This document shows positions 58,443-64,000 of a DNA stretch of 64,000 bases, piece by piece. Position 1 is the stretch's first letter; each line of letters starts with the position of its first letter. The notes beneath the pieces were generated by a model that saw only the letters and a list, made by a program, of their open reading frames with translations, had not been told where the DNA came from and searched no databases. This DNA is from an uncultured Dokdonia sp. (lineage in GTDB: Bacteria > Bacteroidota > Bacteroidia > Flavobacteriales > Flavobacteriaceae), in NCBI RefSeq assembly GCF_947492535.1, contig NZ_CANLNH010000008.1, forward strand, positions 56,518 through 120,517, in the 5' to 3' direction. A program made the translations under genes and the position numbers.

Positions 58443-59660
58443 ATGTCCTATAAACCCGCTAATAAGATTCAAGATTTACAGTACTTCGGAGAATTTGGAG
58501 GTGTCAATCCTTCCATTTCTGATAGTTCTACCTATACCTTTCTATCTGCAAAAACGATGTTTGACACTTTTGAAGGTGATGCCGATGGCTGTTATTTATA
58601 TTCTCGTCATAGTACGCCTTCTAATTTATATTTAGGAGAAGCGCTTGCAGCTATGGAAGATACGGAAACGGCTAATGTAGCAGCAAGTGGTATGGGAGCG
58701 ATCACGCCTGTATTATTACAGTTAAGTGAAGCAGGAGATCATATCGTTTCTAGTAGAACGATTTACGGAGGTACGTATGCCTTTCTAAAGAACTTTACGC
58801 CAAGATTAGGAATCTCTACCAGTTTTGTAGATATCACTAATTTAGAAAAAGTAGAAGCTGCGATTACACCAAAAACAAAAGTATTGTACTGTGAGTCAGT
58901 AAGTAATCCTTTATTAGAAATAGCCGATTTGGAGGCGTTGAGTGCGCTTTCGCGAAAGCATAACCTGAAACTTGTCGTAGATAATACATTTTCACCACTA
59001 TCTATTACTCCTGTAAAACATGGTGCTGATATTGTGGTGCATAGCTTAACAAAGTTTATCAATGGATCTTCAGATACGGTAGGTGGTGTTGTATGCGGAA
59101 GTCAGGAATTTATAGATCAGTTACGTAATGTAAATGATGGTGCCAGTATGTTATTAGGATCTACTATGGATAGTTTACGTGCGGCATCGGTTCTTAAGAA
59201 CTTGCGTACCCTACATATTAGAATGAAACAACATAGTTATAATGCATCCTATTTAGCAACTCAATTCCAAGCTGATGGTTTACGTACTGTTTATCCAGGA
59301 TTAATATCACATCCAAGTCATGAAGTGTTTAAGCGTATGATGAATGAAGAATATGGTTTTGGAGGAATGCTTACTATAGATGTAGGAAGCCTCGATAAAG
59401 CCAATGCGCTTATGGAATTAATGCAAGAACGTAATTTAGGATATCTAGCTGTAAGTTTAGGGTTTTATAAAACATTATTTAGTGCACCCGGTACCTCTAC
59501 TTCTTCAGAAATTCCAGAAGAAGAACAAGTAGAAATGGGACTTACCGATGGTTTAATCCGTTTTTCTGTAGGACTCGATAATGATATAGAACGTACGTAT
59601 CAAGAAATGAAAAAATGTATGTATGAGGTAGGTGTTTTTGAAACCGCAGCTGTCATATAA
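58443..59660 (+). CDS. Cys/Met metabolism PLP-dependent enzyme (methionine gamma-lyase/cystathionine gamma-synthase type)
   Basis: 405 residues, full length for the class. Features are YLYSRHSTPSN (phosphate/substrate contacts from the neighbouring subunit, residues 51-61), GGTYAF, the PLP-ring Asp180 in VVDNTF, and the Schiff-base Lys204 in HSLTKFINGSSD. The class does beta/gamma elimination or replacement on cysteine, homocysteine or methionine. The divergent Lrp regulator favours a degradative methionine gamma-lyase. In residues 165-175 a palindrome copy (58944-58958) is in frame and encodes ALSRK. Confidence 0.88.
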   Translation: MSYKPANKIQDLQYFGEFGGVNPSISDSSTYTFLSAKTMFDTFEGDADGCYLYSRHSTPSNLYLGEALAAMEDTETANVAASGMGAITPVLLQLSEAGDHIVSSRTIYGGTYAFLKNFTPRLGISTSFVDITNLEKVEAAITPKTKVLYCESVSNPLLEIADLEALSALSRKHNLKLVVDNTFSPLSITPVKHGADIVVHSLTKFINGSSDTVGGVVCGSQEFIDQLRNVNDGASMLLGSTMDSLRAASVLKNLRTLHIRMKQHSYNASYLATQFQADGLRTVYPGLISHPSHEVFKRMMNEEYGFGGMLTIDVGSLDKANALMELMQERNLGYLAVSLGFYKTLFSAPGTSTSSEIPEEEQVEMGLTDGLIRFSVGLDNDIERTYQEMKKCMYEVGVFETAAVI

Positions 59661-59682
59661 CATACTATATGTATATAAAAAG

Positions 59683-59716
59683 ATAAGAGCCTGTATAAAA
59701 AAACACAGGCTCTTAT
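59683..59716. terminator. Bidirectional terminator between convergent genes
   Basis: ATAAGAGCCTGT / ACAGGCTCTTAT arms with a ten-base A-rich loop lie between the PLP gene stop and the 59736 gene stop. Confidence 0.8.
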
Positions 59717-59735
59717 TATATCTTATTTTTTGTAC

Positions 59736-60467
59736 TTATAATTTTTTAATAGTCATATAGCACTGCCCAGATAATACAGTAATTCCATCACTTACATTAC
59801 CACTACCTTGAGCAAAAGAATTGATGATCACAAAATCTACAGTGCCAGAAGCCGCTGTTATTTCAAATACAGAAGAAACTGGAGAATAACTTCCAGCATC
59901 TGAATTAAATGATGCCGCACTTGAAGTTCCAATTGAACCTGAGTTTGTACCATTTACTCTGGCTTGATAGTCAACAGAAACGCGTTCATTGACACGAATT
60001 GTAGCTGTAAGTTCATAGACTCCTCTTGGTAATGTTACTGTTGTTCCAGAGAAAGAAGCCCCATCAATATTACTAAAAAGTTCTGTATCATAATTAAACG
60101 GAGTAACAGTACTAGAAGTTAAAGTATTAGAACTAAAAGATCGTTGCATAATTTGTGTTCTAGGCATAATACTAGTCCACACAGCACCATCCCAATATAC
60201 AAAACCGACCTCCAGACCATTAGTGCCTGTTACTTGCGTTGTATTAAATACAACTGTACCAATTTCTAAAGCAGTTCCTTGCGGATTGGTAACAGTAGAT
60301 GTATCATCATTTCCTGAAAGTGCGTATTTAGGAACGAGAACACCGCCATTTGTAGTATTAGAAATTTCTAAAGCTGCTCTAGGTGTAGTGGTACCAACAC
60401 CTACTTGTCCATAAGACATAGTTATGTTGATAAAAATAAAGACAATTAGAAAGATAAGTTTTTTCAT
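59736..60467 (-). CDS. Surface protein with QVGVGTTTP N-terminus, unknown
   Basis: 243 residues from the ATG at 60467 (MKKLIF), following a rejected TTG at 60476. A signal peptide ends at SYGQ (about residue 20). The mature N-terminus QVGVGTTTPRAALEIS is like the start of flavobacterial surface/tail-fibre-like proteins; the adjacent gene starts QVGINTTDPQATLDIS. The rest is beta-rich, with a sandwich-like C-terminal half (ATIRVNERVSVDYQARVNG). No function is known. A degraded, IS-interrupted paralogue is at 63566-64000, and its upstream part is identical over the last 89 bases. Confidence 0.82.
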   Translation of the reverse strand: MKKLIFLIVFIFINITMSYGQVGVGTTTPRAALEISNTTNGGVLVPKYALSGNDDTSTVTNPQGTALEIGTVVFNTTQVTGTNGLEVGFVYWDGAVWTSIMPRTQIMQRSFSSNTLTSSTVTPFNYDTELFSNIDGASFSGTTVTLPRGVYELTATIRVNERVSVDYQARVNGTNSGSIGTSSAASFNSDAGSYSPVSSVFEITAASGTVDFVIINSFAQGSGNVSDGITVLSGQCYMTIKKL

Positions 60468-60484
60468 AGTACTCAATTTACGCT

Positions 60485-60492
60485 CAAAAGTA
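60485..60492 (-). promoter_or_regulatory. -7 box of the 59736 gene
   Basis: CAAAAGTA is TACTTTTG on the coding strand, an exact TAnnTTTG match 17 bp before the ATG. Confidence 0.5.
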
Positions 60493-60666
60493 GGGATGTA
60501 GATCTTTATATAAAATAATTAACAATAGGTATTCGTTGAAATGACCAGTTCCATCTATAAACAACTAAGTATTAAAAATTAATTAAGTAAAAACCGTTGT
60601 TTTTTTCTGGTTTGTGTTATCAAAATTACACAAACGTAAGAGTACGTATAAACTACTATAAATAGT

Positions 60667-60698
60667 AAAAGTCCGAAATAAGTATTTTCGGACTTTTG
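60667..60698 (-). terminator. Terminator of the tail-fibre-like gene
   Basis: AAAAGTCCGAAA / TTTCGGACTTTT arms with a short loop lie 25 bp downstream of the stop at 60723 (minus strand), with T-rich flank. Confidence 0.8.
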
Positions 60699-60722
60699 TT
60701 GTTTTATCTAATGGTTATTTTT

Positions 60723-62459
60723 TTACTTAAGTCCTTCTATAAGACTTTCTAATTTTTTAAGACGCGCCTCAAGTGCATCTATTTTATCGTTTTGAGAATT
60801 AATTACTTCTTGTTGCTCTTGTACTGCTTTTACTAATGGCACTACAAAAGTAACATAAGATACTTTGTAATTATCTTTACTTAGGTCTTCTGGTTTTACT
60901 AGACCAGAAAAATCATAATCTGAAGCGATCATAGCTTCTTCAATCTCTTGGGCAATAAACCCTGTTTCGATTTTTGTAGGATTTTCTCTTATCGTTTGAG
61001 CATTATGAAATGCATCTAGTTTTGCTAGATCAAACTTGTATGTTACTGGTCGAAGTCGATTTATAAAATCTAATCCAGGTACATTTGCTTTGATGTCATA
61101 TTTGAATCGGCCGTCAGATGTATTTACAATTGTAGCGGTCCCTTGATCAATTTCAGTAATACTTCCGTATTTTAATTGATTAGCTTTAGTAGGTACTGCA
61201 CCATTACCTATGCCGACAGCGTTATCATATCCATTTAATATAGTAATATTACTTCCTAGTGCTACAGCATTATTTGCACCTCCAGCAATGTTATTATTAT
61301 TACCTAATGCAATACTTGAACTAGCGCCATTATTAATAACACTTCCAATTCCTAAAACTACAGATTGGTCAGCACCTCCATTTACAGAGGCGTTTTTTCC
61401 AATAGCAATACCACTATTAGAACCTCCGTCAACCAAAGCATTATTTCCAATAGCAATAGCTTCAACGCTATCTGCAGTAGCATTATTACCGATGGCAGTA
61501 GCATTGTTGCTTCCAGTAATAGCGGCATTTCCTATGGCAATAGCGTTACTGTTTCCAATTTCTTCGGTATTTGCATTTACACCTATGTATACATTATTAC
61601 TTCCTGTTTGATTTGTTAACCCAGCATTAATTCCAATACTTGTATTATTAAATCCAGTAATATTATTACTTAGAGATGTTTGTCCTATAGCTGTATTATT
61701 TCCTCCTGTCGTATTCTGTCTTAATGCATCATTTCCTATAGCAGTATTACGACTTCCAAATGTATTATTTTCTAACGTTTCATCTCCTACAGCCGTATTA
61801 AAATCTCCAGTTGTATTTTTTGTAAGACTTAATGTACCTACAGCAAGATTGTCTCGACCTGAATTAGTTGCTTTTCCAGTTTGATATCCTATAAATGTAT
61901 TGTGTTCTGATGCTGTATTATCTGGATCATATGCTTCTCCAGCTTCAAATCCAATAAAAACAGATTTTTCATCAGATTGAAGTTCGAATTGCCCAAGTTC
62001 AGTGAGTCGTGAAACAAGTTTATTGTTTACGCGGAAATCTAATTCTTCTTCATTAGTGGTTCCAATAAAATGAGTGCCACTCAAAGCATCATCATTACCT
62101 GTAATTCTCCATCCAGATACAGGAGTAGGAGTAAAAGGTATCCAATTAGTTACTGTATTATCCCAATAATAAAAACCCGTAGGGTAATCTTGAGGTGTTC
62201 CATTAATATTTACATTAGTTAGATCTGTAGTTAAATATATTAACATAGATTGTTGATTTGCTGTTGGATTAATAGCTGCTAAGTTATTAACTCTAGGGAT
62301 TAGCAATCCATCATCAGATAGTGGCATATCAATATCTATAGAAGAAATATCTAATGTTGCTTGTGGGTCAGTAGTGTTTATTCCTACTTGAGCATTACTA
62401 GACAAAAAGGAAAGAAATAATAGTATAATTGTACTAAAATAAAAATGGGGCTTTTTCAT
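60723..62459 (-). CDS. Surface protein with YadA-like head repeats and Peptidase S74 chaperone domain
   Basis: 578 residues. A signal peptide ends at NAQ (residue 23), followed by QVGINTTDPQATLDIS. Residues 180-430 are a series of 14-16-residue YadA-type left-handed helix repeats with 'NTAIGNDAL', 'NTAIGQTSL', 'AIAIGNNA' and 'NNAVALGSN' motifs, giving a trimeric stalk-like structure. The C-terminal 110 residues are the S74 intramolecular chaperone (SDGRFKYDIKANVPGLDF, GFIAQEIEEAM), which trimerises and cuts itself off in phage tail spikes. It ends in a coiled coil (EVINSQNDKIDALEARLKKL). It is probably a trimeric adhesin or surface filament. Confidence 0.9.
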   Translation of the reverse strand: MKKPHFYFSTIILLFLSFLSSNAQVGINTTDPQATLDISSIDIDMPLSDDGLLIPRVNNLAAINPTANQQSMLIYLTTDLTNVNINGTPQDYPTGFYYWDNTVTNWIPFTPTPVSGWRITGNDDALSGTHFIGTTNEEELDFRVNNKLVSRLTELGQFELQSDEKSVFIGFEAGEAYDPDNTASEHNTFIGYQTGKATNSGRDNLAVGTLSLTKNTTGDFNTAVGDETLENNTFGSRNTAIGNDALRQNTTGGNNTAIGQTSLSNNITGFNNTSIGINAGLTNQTGSNNVYIGVNANTEEIGNSNAIAIGNAAITGSNNATAIGNNATADSVEAIAIGNNALVDGGSNSGIAIGKNASVNGGADQSVVLGIGSVINNGASSSIALGNNNNIAGGANNAVALGSNITILNGYDNAVGIGNGAVPTKANQLKYGSITEIDQGTATIVNTSDGRFKYDIKANVPGLDFINRLRPVTYKFDLAKLDAFHNAQTIRENPTKIETGFIAQEIEEAMIASDYDFSGLVKPEDLSKDNYKVSYVTFVVPLVKAVQEQQEVINSQNDKIDALEARLKKLESLIEGLK

Positions 62460-62477
62460 TTAAAAATATTTTTTTCA

Positions 62478-62485
62478 CAAATATA
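62478..62485 (-). promoter_or_regulatory. -7 box of the tail-fibre-like gene
   Basis: CAAATATA is TATATTTG on the coding strand, an exact TAnnTTTG match 18 bp upstream of the ATG. Confidence 0.5.
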
Positions 62486-62784
62486 TAAATGTAAAATATA
62501 ATTGTAAGAAATTAATATGTTTTAATTTTTTTTTCAAAAAGTGGTATTTTATCGATCTAAAAATGAATTTTGTCGATATTTTTTTAAAAATTGATAAATT
62601 TAAGTTATGGTTTAACCGTAATTTTTTTAAAGATAACCTATCGTGCACTTGGGTAATACTATTTTAACATATTAATAGTTTTATTAAATTATTAGGGTTG
62701 GCTATTTACATCTCAATTATTTGATTATAGGTATTATATTTAAATCCATAAGAGATAAAAATATTAAAAAAGATTGAGAGACAA

Positions 62785-63565
62785 GTGTTTAAGGTTCATT
62801 TTGAGACCAAAGAAGATTGTTATAAATTTTTTGGGGAATTAAAGTGGTTTGATGGATATAATTGTAATAGATGTCATTCAGATGTATTTATACAATGTAA
62901 ACAACCACATAGTCTTAGATGTAGTAATTATGGTTATGATGAATCTATCATTGCTTGAACTCTATTTCATAAATTAAAGTTTGGTATTGATAAAGCCTTT
63001 GAAAAGCTTTATGAAATTACAATCAATAAGAAATGAGCTAATAGTATATGTTTAGCAGAGCGTTTTGGCGTAAATCAAAAGACCGCATGAAGTTTTCGAC
63101 AAAAAGTCCAAATAGCTATAAAAAGTAGTGAGAGATATCCTTTGGAGGATGAAGTTCACGATGATGAATTTGAAATAGGGACTCCTCAACCTAGAGAGCA
63201 AGGTAGAAGTAAGAGTGATAAAAAGGTAGGAGTGTGATTGTGTATGAACATAGGGACGGTAAATCTGGTAGAAATTATGCTAAGATTATTCAAGACTACA
63301 GCACCAAATATCTAAAGCCTATTTTCGATACACATAATTAAGAGTAACGCAAATATCTTAGGTTGGTCAGGCTATAAACTTCTTAAAGAGGGATATCCAA
63401 ATTTGAAACAAACACTATCGGATAATGGAAAGAATTTTAAAATGCTTCATACTAAAATAAGAAACTTTAAAAATTCGCTAAGAGACGTTCATTCCTATTA
63501 TAGCAAAGAATACCTACAAAGATATATTGATGAATACTTTTTTAGATTCAACAGAAGCATCAGTG
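62785..63565 (+). pseudogene. Decayed IS1595-family transposase
   Basis: Read in the + direction, conceptual translation matches an IS1595-type transposase from near its N-terminus to its end. A zinc-ribbon-like CNRCHS/CKQPHSLRC is followed by TLFHKLKFGIDKAFEKLYE, ICLAERFGVNQKTA-SFRQK and DEVHDDEFEIGTPQPREQGRS (the DDE-type acidic region, altered). A frameshifted C-terminus has GYKLLKEGYPNL, LSDNGKNFKMLH and YLQRYIDEYFFRFNRS. It has TGA stops at several sites (two appear where GGA is expected, one where TGG is expected) and at least one frameshift, so it is inactive. It interrupts, or abuts, a decayed paralogue of the 59736 gene (63566-64000). Confidence 0.85.
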
Positions 63566-64000
63566 ATTTCAAATACAGCAGCTACAGGTGAATAGCTTCC
63601 TGCATCACAGTTAAATGAAGCAGAACTCGAAGTTCCTATAGATCCTATATTAGCACTGTTTACCCTTGCCTGATAGTCAACAGAAACACGTTCATTGACA
63701 TGAATTGTGGCAGTGAGTTCGTAGATTCCCCTTGGTAATGTTACTGTTGTTCCTGAGAAAGAAGCTCCATCAATATTACTAAAAAGTTCTGTATCATAAT
63801 TGAAAGGAGTGGTAGTACTAGTACTAGAAGTTAAGGTATTAGAATTAAAAGATCATTGCATAATTTGTGTTCTAGGTACAATGCTTGTCCATACAGCACC
63901 ATCCTAATATGCAAAACCGACCTCCAGACCATTAGTGCCTGTTACTTGCGTTGTATTAAATACAACTGTACCAATTTCTAAAGCAGTTCCTTGCGGATTG
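63566..64000 (-). pseudogene. Truncated, decayed paralogue of the 59736 surface protein gene
   Basis: On the minus strand, this aligns with 59860-60288 of the intact gene, continuing beyond the window. The coding frame has two nonsense changes: CGA to TGA in the MQRSF codons (63851-63859 area) and TGG to TAG in the VYWDG codons (63905-63910 area). A 6-bp insertion (AGTACT repeated) and many substitutions are also present. The last 89 bases (63912-64000) are identical to 60200-60288. The gene was cut by the IS1595-type element at its 3' side. Confidence 0.85.

Noticed and set aside
61210..61619. Overlapping ORFs opposite the YadA-like repeats
   Set aside because: Periodic repeat DNA produces long open frames on the other strand; no independent evidence.

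Overview
The window is low-GC chromosomal DNA from a member of the Bacteroidota, most likely a marine Flavobacteriaceae close to Dokdonia/Krokinobacter. The evidence is the gene families (TonB-dependent receptor, DUF2490, DUF5686, DUF6503, DUF418 and BNR-repeat proteins, many Sec/lipobox exoproteins), promoters with the Bacteroidota -7 box TAnnTTTG, the near absence of Shine-Dalgarno sequences, and a very abundant palindrome with core TTTCGCGAAA. The genus is an inference from these traits.

Layout. 1-6.7 kb: end of a TonB receptor gene, a stress membrane protein, a hydrolase-OsmC fusion, a methyltransferase, a DUF418 protein and a VOC protein. 6.9-9.0 kb: a compact three-gene accessory operon (ParA-type ATPase plus two unknown proteins, one with an RNxxxH motif), the best candidate here for an undescribed system. 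9.6-20 kb: secreted and cell-surface proteins (PD40 protein, serine hydrolase, AraC regulator, DUF2490, S9 peptidase, giant BNR-repeat protein). 20-24 kb: fasciclin protein and a VWA/AAA+ (MoxR-like) pair. 24-31 kb: serine hydrolase, IS3 scar, kinase-like phosphotransferase, thioesterase, Crp-type regulator, methyltransferase, phosphatase, small membrane ORF. 31-44 kb: ordinary chromosomal genes, including smpB, a DUF5686 outer-membrane protein, an SDR/DoxX pair, an ECF sigma factor, an FAD monooxygenase with a DnaJ-like zinc-finger N-terminus, a 2OG-Fe(II) oxygenase and a second DUF418 protein.

44.6-48.5 kb: a second accessory block, all on the minus strand (DUF4041/T5orf172 nuclease-like protein, unknown protein, membrane-anchored TPR protein). 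Long imperfect palindromes separate its genes. The leader of the TPR gene resembles that of the ParA operon 39 kb away. 49-56.5 kb: S41 peptidase, AraC regulator, a cysteine-rich peptide with a double-glycine-type leader, a lipoprotein, a CarboxypepD_reg-like protein and a glutamine cyclotransferase. 56.6 kb: the SRP RNA gene. 57-60 kb: CPBP protease and Lrp regulator, divergent from a Cys/Met-metabolism PLP enzyme. 59.7-64 kb: two surface proteins with a related N-terminus, then a decayed IS1595-type transposase joined to a decayed paralogue of the first.

Intergenic DNA is crowded with at least eight families of short inverted repeats. The dominant palindrome also sits inside six genes, read in three frames, and adds in-frame peptides. 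No tRNA, rRNA, CRISPR array, prophage or intact transposase was seen.
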